Below, in pieces: positions 8,140-15,828 of a stretch of 64,000 nucleotides of DNA. Location of the stretch: NCBI RefSeq assembly GCF_001183865.1, contig NZ_CP012020.1, positions 2,289,839 through 2,353,838 of the forward strand, in the 5' to 3' direction. The first letter of the stretch is position 1. Each line of letters opens with the position of its first letter. The notes beneath the pieces are model-generated. The model saw nothing but the letters and a program-made list of their open reading frames with translations, did no database searches and was not told the DNA's origin. A program made the translations under genes and the position numbers. The stretch is from Methylophilus sp. TWE2. Its GTDB lineage: Bacteria > Pseudomonadota > Gammaproteobacteria > Burkholderiales > Methylophilaceae.

Positions 8140-9114
8140 TTAGAGGCCAGACAAGCCTTTCTCAATCGCTGGATTATGCGCTGGCTGCGTGGATTCGGAC
8201 GCAGGTGCAGCCAAAGGCGCTTCAGGTTTGTCGGTATCCGGCTTGACTGCTGGCGCTGCAGGTACGGTGGCATTGCCATCCATGGTCATTTTGGAGAAGT
8301 CGCCGTAAAACTCGACTTTCGCCTCCTTGCGCAATGCCGCCACCTCATTCTTGATCAAGGTTTGCTGATTGGAATTGACCAGGAATTGCTGGATCACTGG
8401 CTTGGCTTTTTCCAGATCTACCGGCTGACGGTCAATTTTAGCCAAGAACAGCAGCACTAACGCCTGTGGGCTTTTCACCACCAGCGTATCACCGGCCTTC
8501 AGCGTATTCATTTTTTTCAGCAATTCCAGCGGCAATTGCTCAGCGGCTTTACGGCTGGCATTCACACTGAACATATGGTTATGCTCTTTCAGCCAATTGG
8601 CAATGTCATCCCCGGTTTTGGCATCATTGATCCCCGCCTCGATTTCACTCGCATGCTCGTTACCCTCCTTGATGGCAAATTCCTGGATCACATACACATT
8701 ACGTTCGCTGAATAGTTCGGGATGCGTATCGTAAAACTTCTTGATGTCATCTTCTGAGGGAGCCGCCTGTTTCGAGGCCACTTTCTGCATATAGGCTTGC
8801 GCCAGCACTTGCTGCTTGGTCGCTTCGAGGACTTGCAACACATTAGGGTCACGGTCCAGCTTTTCATCGACAGACTTTTGCTTAAGCAACTCCATGTCCA
8901 CCATTTGCTGCAATACTTTTTCAGATGCTGCTTTGACCTGGGATTGATCCAGCTTGCCCATTTTGGACAAGGCAAAATTCAGCTGATGCACAGTGATTTC
9001 ACTGCCATTCACTTTGGCAACCACTTGTGAGCCACCTTTGGCAGCGCCTTCGTGTTTACTACACCCGGCCATGACCAGCAACAGTGCTGGCACGATTAAT
9101 GCGATTTTCTTCAT
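8140..9114 (-). CDS. epsD: EpsD-family peptidyl-prolyl cis-trans isomerase-like lipoprotein
   Basis: About 324 residues. Lipoprotein signal with lipobox LVMAGC, followed by a SurA/PpiD-type N-terminal helical region (VVAKVNGSEITVHQLNFALSKM) and a degenerate parvulin-like domain (ERNVYVIQEFAIK onward). The C-terminal 50 residues are Pro/Ala-rich. This architecture is that of the EpsD family first named in the Methylobacillus exopolysaccharide cluster and associated with PEP-CTERM/exosortase systems. Probably a periplasmic chaperone for secreted or outer-membrane components. Three start codons cluster at 9120-9114; 9114 has the best spacing from AAGGG. A 128-base gap separates it from the upstream operon. 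Confidence 0.8.
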   Translation of the reverse strand: MKKIALIVPALLLVMAGCSKHEGAAKGGSQVVAKVNGSEITVHQLNFALSKMGKLDQSQVKAASEKVLQQMVDMELLKQKSVDEKLDRDPNVLQVLEATKQQVLAQAYMQKVASKQAAPSEDDIKKFYDTHPELFSERNVYVIQEFAIKEGNEHASEIEAGINDAKTGDDIANWLKEHNHMFSVNASRKAAEQLPLELLKKMNTLKAGDTLVVKSPQALVLLFLAKIDRQPVDLEKAKPVIQQFLVNSNQQTLIKNEVAALRKEAKVEFYGDFSKMTMDGNATVPAAPAVKPDTDKPEAPLAAPASESTQPAHNPAIEKGLSGL

Positions 9115-9242
9115 CATCACCCTTCAATATTTGGTATTTTGTGTTTCCTGCCACGAAAGTCACCAACTGATGACGGCCCTGCCACAGGCCCGTCTTTAAC
9201 GATGCTCATCGTCACTGAAAATCACATGCTATCACACCCTGT

Positions 9243-9929
9243 TTACCAGTACTGCCAGTGACCACCACATACCACCCAGAGTCCTAGGACGGCATTGGTT
9301 GTTACGTGAGCCAGGATTGATACCCAGAGCACTTGGAATTGACGGTATAACCAGGCATATACCAGCCCTGCCAACAGCCCGGCTAACCAGAGCTGATGTT
9401 CCACCGCGAATAATACGCTACTTACAACAATTGCATAAGTCGTCACAACGGCAGGTGAAACCGACATAAAATCTGCATCGTCTAGCCTGCGCATTAAATA
9501 AGACCGCCAGAACAGCTCTTCGATCACCGGCACGATCAGGGCAGAGCCGCTCCAGCGGCAAATCAACCAGAAGATATCTGCATGACTTTGCATAGGCATG
9601 GCCGGCGCAATAGTTGCAGCATGCCCACCCAACCAGGCAGGATAAGGGATGACCCATAGCAAAAACACAACCCCGCCCGCCAACAAGGCAATCAGTGCCT
9701 GATTAAAACTAGGCGCCACACGCAATTCGACATAATCACGGCAGAAGGTCAGCAGCAGGCACAAAGCCAGGACACTACGCAATAAGTAGGTAGGTTCTGT
9801 GCCTATCCCCAACCTTGTCAGCACACCCGCCAGCCAGGGCTCTATCGCCAGTAATAATATAAATCCGGCAAATGGGTAAATACGAGCACGTTCATGCCGG
9901 GTGAACCAGGAATTCAAGAGTGCAGTCAT
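9243..9929 (-). CDS. CAAX prenyl protease-related (CPBP-type) membrane protein of PEP-CTERM systems
   Basis: About 228 residues, mostly hydrophobic with seven to eight membrane segments. It contains the CPBP/Abi motifs: EELFWR (motif 1, EExxxR), FAVEHQ (motif 2, His) and ILAHVTTN (motif 3, HxxxN). The length and the SYLMRR... arrangement fit the 'CAAX prenyl protease-related' family repeatedly found near exosortase/EPS genes. It could process PEP-CTERM proteins or act in envelope biogenesis. Start chosen at ATG 9929, one codon after a TTG. It follows the coiled-coil gene by 40 bases in the same orientation. Confidence 0.75.
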   Translation of the reverse strand: MTALLNSWFTRHERARIYPFAGFILLLAIEPWLAGVLTRLGIGTEPTYLLRSVLALCLLLTFCRDYVELRVAPSFNQALIALLAGGVVFLLWVIPYPAWLGGHAATIAPAMPMQSHADIFWLICRWSGSALIVPVIEELFWRSYLMRRLDDADFMSVSPAVVTTYAIVVSSVLFAVEHQLWLAGLLAGLVYAWLYRQFQVLWVSILAHVTTNAVLGLWVVCGGHWQYW

Positions 9930-9969
9930 CAAGTCAGCCGATCAATAAAAACACAGCCCCTGAAAGTTT

Positions 9970-10644
9970 TCAGGGCGTGGCTATTGTATCAACTTTATTT
10001 TCCAGTAACTGTGCCTGTTTATCCTGCAGGAGATTTTCCAGCTCGACACGTTTGAGTTGAAAGAATGGCTCTGAACGCATGATTTTCTGATAAACGCTCG
10101 CATCGTCATACAGACTGATCAACTCATGCCCATAGTTGTACAAGCGACTGTTCTTTTCCTCACATGACACCAGCTGCTGATGCGACGCACCGACTTTTGC
10201 CACCAGGGCTTTACGCTGCCTGTCATTGGTGTCCAGGTCAGTTTTCGCTGCTTTCAATGCTTCCTGGGTGGTCTCAAGCTGCTGGCCCTGCTCGGCCAAT
10301 TGCGTTTGCAATTGCTTTAACTGGGCCGACAACGCCTCATTTTCCCGGGTCAATTTCTGGTTATCTGACTGTAATTGCTGGTTGCGTTTTACTTGCCCTT
10401 GCAGTTTGGCCGAATGTGAGCGTTGCGCTGACTGAGCCTGATCAAGCGCCTCTGACAAGCCTTTCTTCTCCTGCTCAAATTGCGTTTGCAAGGCGGATTT
10501 CTCAGCCTCCAGATCCTGCTTCATCTTTTGCATCAGAATCGCTGCCCGCTTGGCGGCCTTGTCCTGCTTTTCGGCAGCCATCAGCGAGGTTGAATGCAAC
10601 CCAAGCAGGCTCAGACTTAGCAGAAGTGAGAAAATGGTCTTCAT
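9970..10644 (-). CDS. Periplasmic coiled-coil protein
   Basis: 224 residues. Sec signal peptide (1-23, ending SLMAAEK), then an almost continuous predicted coiled coil from about 25 to 155 (heptad-like KMKQDLEAEKSALQTQF, then many Gln/Leu/Lys), and a short globular C-terminus with CEEKNSRLYNYGHELI and ending DTIATP. Not a recognised family. It starts nine bases after the porin gene and belongs to the ExbB-ExbD-TonB operon, so it could bridge inner and outer membrane parts of that system. Confidence 0.75.
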   Translation of the reverse strand: MKTIFSLLLSLSLLGLHSTSLMAAEKQDKAAKRAAILMQKMKQDLEAEKSALQTQFEQEKKGLSEALDQAQSAQRSHSAKLQGQVKRNQQLQSDNQKLTRENEALSAQLKQLQTQLAEQGQQLETTQEALKAAKTDLDTNDRQRKALVAKVGASHQQLVSCEEKNSRLYNYGHELISLYDDASVYQKIMRSEPFFQLKRVELENLLQDKQAQLLENKVDTIATP

Positions 10645-10653
10645 ACAATTCCT

Positions 10654-12282
10654 TTAAAACCGCCCGGTGAAGTCAACCAACAATGTGTCCACTGAGAATG
10701 GTAATCCGGAAATCTCATCGGTACTGATGTAACGTGAAGTCAAGAAGGCATTTTTACCCAAGCCATAATGGGCGCCAATAAAGTAACCCTTGGCATCCGT
10801 GCCACCTAACCTGAAGTTGGAATCAGTGAAGCCGTCCAGCATTGCATCTGCTTCAAGACGGCGGTAACCACCAAACACCTGCCAGTCATGCAGCTTTTTC
10901 ATCGCAGGGTGCCCAACCATCAGCGCAAACTCATAGCCCTCATTCTCTTCATCATACAAAGTATTTGTTCTACGCAAAATTTCCTGTTGGTCAAAACCAA
11001 TATTTTTCACATACTGGCCATGCAAGATCACATGGACAGGATCAAATAGCGCAAGATCTACCTCACCAAGTACATTCACTAATTGGAACTGAGAAGCCAG
11101 GCCACAAAGCGAAGGATTAGTCGCACTGCCACAACTGTTACCAAACGGATTTAACCTGAAGGTACTGTTTCCCTTTTGCCGCCAGAGCGGTACAGTTGCA
11201 TCATAGCGAGTGTCACCAACAAACTCCCTGGGCTGGCCTTCCACATTTTTAAAGTCATAATAAGCCACACCAAGTTTCACCTTGCTGTTGTTATTAGATG
11301 TCCACTCCACACCACCCTGCGCTGCATACAGCCACTTGTCACGGCCCTTGTTGGTATCTGAGCTTTCAATCTCTTCGATTGGGAAGGCGCCGACAGTGGA
11401 GAACAGTTGCCAATGCTGGTTAATTTTGGGGTTTGCCCTGGCCGCCAAACCATCAAATGCCAAGTCCGGATCCCAGATCAGGTCTGTACCAAAGGTTCGA
11501 TTACCCGTAAAGAATGGATTGGCAAAGCGGCCACCGGTCAAAGTTAACCAGTCGTAAGGCTTTGCTTCAAGAAATGCCCGGTCCAGGCCAAACACAAATT
11601 TTCCTTGTGAAAAGCCTTCGGTCTGGTTGGGCGTCACCGGAGTCTGCAATAAGCCGGTGGTAAAGCGGATACCACCGTTCAACCAATCGTTAATATGCAG
11701 ATTGGCACCAAACAAGGCACGGATACGCTGACGCTCCCTGTCTTCGGAGGTATTGTTTACCTGCATAAACTGTCTCTCACGCGAAGCCAGATCTGCAGGC
11801 GTTACATTATTATCACTAAACATATCCTCCTGATAACGCAAACGTAACTCTCCCGTCCACTCTATGCGATCTATCCACTCAGGAATCCCCAGCCGCTCGC
11901 CCGCTTTGTAATTGAGCTTTTTCATCACCTCTTGCTCAATTTCAGCGCGCATTTCATTTTTCACGTGTTCAGGCACATATTGCACGCGGATAGACTTTGG
12001 CTGACCTTCAGCCGTTTTTTCTGCCGCGGGCGCTTCTTGTGCTGCAAGGGCTTCAGCCTCTTCTTTCGCTTTTTCCCTCGCCTGTTGCGCCTGCTTCAGC
12101 AAGGCATCGGCCTTATCTTTTGACAGCACACCTTCCTGTACCAGCAATTCGATCAAGCTCATGGTGGTTGCACGTACTTCCTCCAATGACTCACGCTCTC
12201 CCGCGACTACTCCTGCAGACTGTGAGCCAAATATGGCTGTCACCATCAATGGAATCACCCAATTTTTTGCTTTAATGTTCAT
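10654..12282 (-). CDS. Putative outer-membrane porin with N-terminal coiled coil
   Basis: 542 residues. Signal peptide (1-28), a helical region with EGVLSKDKADALLKQAQQA and repeated Ala/Glu/Lys (30-95), then a beta-barrel-like part with many alternating aromatic strands from about 140 and a C-terminal strand ending in Phe (LLVDFTGRF), the usual outer-membrane assembly signal. The build matches the 'putative porin' family of Gram-negative bacteria. It lies 47 bases after tonB, so it may be the outer-membrane channel served by, or co-regulated with, the TonB system. Substrate unknown. Confidence 0.82.
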   Translation of the reverse strand: MNIKAKNWVIPLMVTAIFGSQSAGVVAGERESLEEVRATTMSLIELLVQEGVLSKDKADALLKQAQQAREKAKEEAEALAAQEAPAAEKTAEGQPKSIRVQYVPEHVKNEMRAEIEQEVMKKLNYKAGERLGIPEWIDRIEWTGELRLRYQEDMFSDNNVTPADLASRERQFMQVNNTSEDRERQRIRALFGANLHINDWLNGGIRFTTGLLQTPVTPNQTEGFSQGKFVFGLDRAFLEAKPYDWLTLTGGRFANPFFTGNRTFGTDLIWDPDLAFDGLAARANPKINQHWQLFSTVGAFPIEEIESSDTNKGRDKWLYAAQGGVEWTSNNNSKVKLGVAYYDFKNVEGQPREFVGDTRYDATVPLWRQKGNSTFRLNPFGNSCGSATNPSLCGLASQFQLVNVLGEVDLALFDPVHVILHGQYVKNIGFDQQEILRRTNTLYDEENEGYEFALMVGHPAMKKLHDWQVFGGYRRLEADAMLDGFTDSNFRLGGTDAKGYFIGAHYGLGKNAFLTSRYISTDEISGLPFSVDTLLVDFTGRF

Positions 12283-12329
12283 TCGTTTTCCCTAAATTAC
12301 TTAGCGCTTTACTGCGTTGCCTGCATTAC

Positions 12330-13046
12330 TTAAGACATATTCTTTGAAGCCATCCTGACCACGACTTTTCTTGGCATATCTTCTGGTGCTGTTTCACTCA
12401 GTGGTGGAATTCTGGCCAGTACCTTACGAATCAAGGCATCCACCTCCGCATCCCCACTGGAGTCAATTAACTCAGCATGATCAATGGCGCCCTGTGCATT
12501 CAAAAATACCCGGACATCCACCTGATACTTGACCTTGTTCAAGCCACTTTCGGCATCCAGCGCTTTTTTAATCTGGCCATCAATCTTGTTTGTAAACCAG
12601 GCAAAGGCAGCCATGTTTTTCTTGCCACCGATTTTTGGGCCGGTAGTCACATCCCCACCCTTGTATTCGTTATTCACCGCACCGGCCTGGAACGCGCTAG
12701 GACCGTCACCGGCAGGGCCCTCCATTTTCAGGTTCTCCGCGGGCGGTGCCTCAACTGGTTTCGGCTCTGGCTCCTTTGGCGCCTCTTTAGGCTGTTCCTT
12801 TGGTGTTTCCTTGGGCGGCTCTTTAGGCGGCGGTGGCGGCGGAGGTGGGGGCGTATCCGGCAACAGTTTCACGGTTGTGATTTGTTTTTTTTGTGGGGCG
12901 CCCCCAGAAAACAGTTTTTTTATGCCATAGCCAATCCCCGCCAGTACCGCCAATACCAACAAGGCAATTAACACGCGTGTTGTCCATAAGCGTGTGGCAG
13001 ACACAGGAGTTTCTTCTGCCATTGCATCTGTCTCATGCAATACCAT
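12330..13046 (-). CDS. tonB: TonB-family energy-transducing protein
   Basis: 238 residues. Cytoplasmic N-terminus, single membrane helix (about 24-45), then a long Pro/Lys/Glu-rich spacer (nine prolines followed by repeated KEPPKE/KEAPKE) and a C-terminal TonB domain (about 150-238) with VDVRVFLNAQGAIDHAELIDSSG and KVLARIPPL. It couples proton-motive force from ExbB/ExbD to an outer-membrane receptor. It begins two bases after the second exbD. No TonB-dependent receptor lies in the window; the downstream putative porin is the nearest outer-membrane partner. Confidence 0.88.
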   Translation of the reverse strand: MVLHETDAMAEETPVSATRLWTTRVLIALLVLAVLAGIGYGIKKLFSGGAPQKKQITTVKLLPDTPPPPPPPPPKEPPKETPKEQPKEAPKEPEPKPVEAPPAENLKMEGPAGDGPSAFQAGAVNNEYKGGDVTTGPKIGGKKNMAAFAWFTNKIDGQIKKALDAESGLNKVKYQVDVRVFLNAQGAIDHAELIDSSGDAEVDALIRKVLARIPPLSETAPEDMPRKVVVRMASKNMS

Positions 13047-13048
13047 GC

Positions 13049-13453
13049 TTATGTTCCGATCTTGCCGGTGACCAGGCCGACGTTTTCAATTTGCAGGCGG
13101 TTGACCAGGTCAATCACGCCAATCACACCTGCATAAGGCGCCTGTGGCTGACCCTTGATCATGACGTTGAATTTCGGGTCCATAGCCTTGGCCTGGTTGA
13201 GCTGGGTTTCCAGCTCGGCCATGCTCACGCCAACCCCATTGATGGTGAGCGTGCCACCCTGCTGCACCTGCACGATTTTGATATCGTGTTTTTCAGTGCT
13301 CGGCTTGTTGGACGGCTTGGGCAAGTTCATAGTCAGCCCCTGCACGCCAGCGGTGGTCATCAGGATAAAAATCACCAGCAGTACATAGGCCAGGTCGAGC
13401 ATGGGCGTAATGTTGATGGTGTCGTAAGGTTGTGCGTCGTTTTGTACCTGCAT
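13049..13453 (-). CDS. exbD: ExbD/TolR-family protein (second copy)
   Basis: 134 residues. Short cytoplasmic N-terminus, one membrane segment carrying INITPMLDLAYVLLVIF with the conserved Asp expected for proton conduction, and a periplasmic domain. It is a paralogue of the adjacent 13457-13867 gene, which shares the same membrane motif. Gap of three bases upstream and two bases downstream, so translation is probably coupled. Two ExbD copies in one operon may form a hetero-dimeric stator unit. Confidence 0.9.
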   Translation of the reverse strand: MQVQNDAQPYDTINITPMLDLAYVLLVIFILMTTAGVQGLTMNLPKPSNKPSTEKHDIKIVQVQQGGTLTINGVGVSMAELETQLNQAKAMDPKFNVMIKGQPQAPYAGVIGVIDLVNRLQIENVGLVTGKIGT

Positions 13454-13456
13454 GGC

Positions 13457-13867
13457 TTACTCCACCACTTTCTTGGTCACCAGGCCGACTTCGGTGATGT
13501 CCAGCCGTTTACAGATTTCGAGCACTTCTGACACCTTTTCATAATGGGCAGCGGCATCGCCTTTCAGTACCACGGGCAGCTCGGGGTTACTGCTTTTGTA
13601 TTCAGCCAACCGTTGCTCCAGTTGCGCCATGTCCACTGGAAACGCATCCAGGTAAACACTGCCATCGCTGGTCACGGTAATTGCGCGCATTTGTGGCTTG
13701 GCCAGCGCGGCCGAGTTGACTGTATGGGGCATGTCGACTTTGACGCCTTGCACAGAGGCAGTCGTCATGATGATAAAAATCACCAGCAATACGTACGCCA
13801 GATCCAGCATGGGCGTAATGTTGATCTCGTCGTAGAGCTGGTTCTCTTCTTTGACGCCTTCTGACAT
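13457..13867 (-). CDS. exbD: ExbD/TolR-family protein (first copy)
   Basis: 136 residues with an N-terminal YDEINITPMLDLAYVLL segment containing the conserved membrane Asp, and a periplasmic domain ending EVGLVTKKVVE. It follows the ExbB-like gene by nine bases. Works with ExbB and TonB in energising the outer membrane. Confidence 0.9.
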   Translation of the reverse strand: MSEGVKEENQLYDEINITPMLDLAYVLLVIFIIMTTASVQGVKVDMPHTVNSAALAKPQMRAITVTSDGSVYLDAFPVDMAQLEQRLAEYKSSNPELPVVLKGDAAAHYEKVSEVLEICKRLDITEVGLVTKKVVE

Positions 13868-13876
13868 CTCTCGGCC

Positions 13877-15553
13877 TTATTCCTTACCGTACAGTTCGGC
13901 GGTACGGGTAATGAATTCATCGACAAAAATTTGCATGGCGATGGTGATGTTTTTGACGCGGCTGGCCAGGTAGTTGTAGCCAAACAGGGCAGGAATCGCC
14001 ACGCCCAGACCAGCCACAGTCGCCAGCAAGGCTGCCGCAATACCAGGCGCAATCGCATTGACGTTGACGTCACCCGCAGCGGCAATCGCGGCAAAGGTGA
14101 TCATCACACCCACCACCGTCCCCAGCAGGCCAAGGAAAGGACCACCGGAAATTGCAATGGTGAGTAGCACCATCATGCTGTTCATGCGCTGGGTTTCACG
14201 CACCAGGTCAGCATCGACAGCCGCCTTGATCGCATCGATAGACGCGCCGCCAAGCGCCACTTTGCCGTCAACTTCGCGCTTTTTGATTTCGCGCAGGCCA
14301 GCTTTGTATAAACCAAACAGGCTGGAATGCGTGTAGCTACCGGTTTTATCCAGCGACAGCAAATCATTGGCATTGGATTGTTGGAAGCGCTTGAGAAACA
14401 AGGCATTGTCTTTGTCAGTGCGGGTGACCAGACGTGCCTTGCTCACCATGACCCAGACACTGATGGCGAACATCACCGCCAGGATGGCAATCACCACTTT
14501 GGCGTCGACTGTCAGGCTGTCAATGAGGATGCCCATATAATTGGCTTCACCACCCTCACCTTCTTCTTCAGCATCGGACGGAATCACTTTCACCAAACTG
14601 GCATCCGCACCCTGTGATTGCGCGACCAGCGCCAGCCAGGAAGCACTGCGGGCCGTTGAAGCAAGTTGCAGCTCATCAACTTCGGCATTTAAGTTCTGGC
14701 CTAAAGTAAGATCTGTAGCAGCCTGTGCATCGCTCGCTTTCACTTGACCTGTCACTTGCCCATTCACATAAATGATGGCCTGGTCACCCTGGAATACCAG
14801 CGCAATATGCTGCCATTGGCCAGGCTTCAGTTCACCACCTTGCGTGCTGGCGGTACCGGCTTGCAACGCCAGCGTAGTGCCTTCCAGCTTCAACGTCACG
14901 TTGCCGCTTTTAAAAATTTCTGCTGTTTGTGGCAGGTTGGCAGGTTTTAACCATACAGACCAGGTGCTGCCATTGGCCAGGACCGGCGCAGCAGATAAAG
15001 TAATCGTTACCGGGCTATTGGTTAGTATTGCGCTTTCAGCGATCAGGCCGGCTTTTTGCACGGTAGCATTACCCGCGGCGATCAATTGATTGGGGCCGCT
15101 ATCTTTTAACAAGGCATTGTCAGAGAAAGCAAATCTTGCAAGCAGGGCAGGATCATTGAGCGCTTGCGCATCACTGGCAGACGTAGCTGATTCATTGCCA
15201 GTGGCAAGACTGATCGCAAGGTCTTTATTCGCGGAAGAAACTTGCGGCAAAACCACCCAGGCCACCGCCAATTCATTCACTGCATCATATTTTTCCAGTG
15301 AAAACTTCAGCTCCGTCTTGTCATCTGCCGCAATAAAACGCAGGTCAGCACCGTCCACATTTGCCCCGGTAAAATCAAAATTACCGGAATGCAGACGCAC
15401 CAAAACAGGCGCCTGGTTGACGGCTTCCTTAATATTGGCAGTGTCTATGCTAATTTTCTGCTGGGTCGCCCAGTCCTTGTTCCAGGCGGCAAATACAGAA
15501 GTGCTGAGGCTAAGCCCCAGCAATCCAACCAATAAACCTAATGTTTTCTTCAT
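13877..15553 (-). CDS. exbB: ExbB/MotA/TolQ proton channel with N-terminal DUF2341 and LamG-like domains
   Basis: 558 residues, more than twice a usual ExbB. A Sec signal peptide (1-22) leads into a periplasmic DUF2341 domain (about 25-120: WNKDWATQQKISID, PVLVRLHSGNFDF), then a LamG/concanavalin-like domain (about 145-315: STWSVWLKP, GQWQHIALVF). After an acidic linker come three membrane segments: one near 345-370, and the pair ISGGPFLGLLGTVVGVMITF and AALLATVAGLGVAIPALFGY of the proton channel, ending with the cytoplasmic tail. First gene of an operon with two exbD, tonB, a porin and two envelope genes. The periplasmic carbohydrate-binding-type fold may contact peptidoglycan or receptor. 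A tandem GGACTAGT motif lies 67 bases upstream. Confidence 0.88.
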   Translation of the reverse strand: MKKTLGLLVGLLGLSLSTSVFAAWNKDWATQQKISIDTANIKEAVNQAPVLVRLHSGNFDFTGANVDGADLRFIAADDKTELKFSLEKYDAVNELAVAWVVLPQVSSANKDLAISLATGNESATSASDAQALNDPALLARFAFSDNALLKDSGPNQLIAAGNATVQKAGLIAESAILTNSPVTITLSAAPVLANGSTWSVWLKPANLPQTAEIFKSGNVTLKLEGTTLALQAGTASTQGGELKPGQWQHIALVFQGDQAIIYVNGQVTGQVKASDAQAATDLTLGQNLNAEVDELQLASTARSASWLALVAQSQGADASLVKVIPSDAEEEGEGGEANYMGILIDSLTVDAKVVIAILAVMFAISVWVMVSKARLVTRTDKDNALFLKRFQQSNANDLLSLDKTGSYTHSSLFGLYKAGLREIKKREVDGKVALGGASIDAIKAAVDADLVRETQRMNSMMVLLTIAISGGPFLGLLGTVVGVMITFAAIAAAGDVNVNAIAPGIAAALLATVAGLGVAIPALFGYNYLASRVKNITIAMQIFVDEFITRTAELYGKE

Positions 15554-15619
15554 AGCTTCGCTGACAAGTTAATTTGAGCGGTGAGTCTATAGAGTGAATG
15601 TTGCAGACACATGAAAAAC

Positions 15620-15636
15620 GGACTAGTCGGACTAGT
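15620..15636. promoter_or_regulatory. Tandem GGACTAGT motif in the exbB/phoX divergent promoter region
   Basis: GGACTAGTCGGACTAGT: two GGACTAGT units nine bases apart, between the divergent exbB-like and PhoX-like genes. The GGACTA half-site recurs upstream of the other operons of the island. Probable operator of the EpsA-like LuxR-family regulator at 43019-43852 (inference). Its arrangement differs from the 16-bp palindrome at three of the other sites. Confidence 0.55.
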
Positions 15637-15828
15637 TTTTTTATCCGCTTTTTTCGTGATTCAATGACTTCAAAATGAACCTTTGGTGAAACGGGACCAT
15701 AAGCTAATCCATCACGCAAGAAATCTTCATATTCACCGGTATCTTCAAAGATAGAATCTTTTGCATACTGAAATTTCAGCTTATTCAGTAGATAAAAGAA
15801 TTTTTTCAACTTACCAGGAGAATACACA

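Noticed and set aside
9199-9212. Palindrome ACGATG-CT-CATCGT between the CAAX-like and EpsD-like genes
   Set aside because: Too short and AT-poor in tail to be a terminator; no repeats elsewhere, so not a convincing operator.
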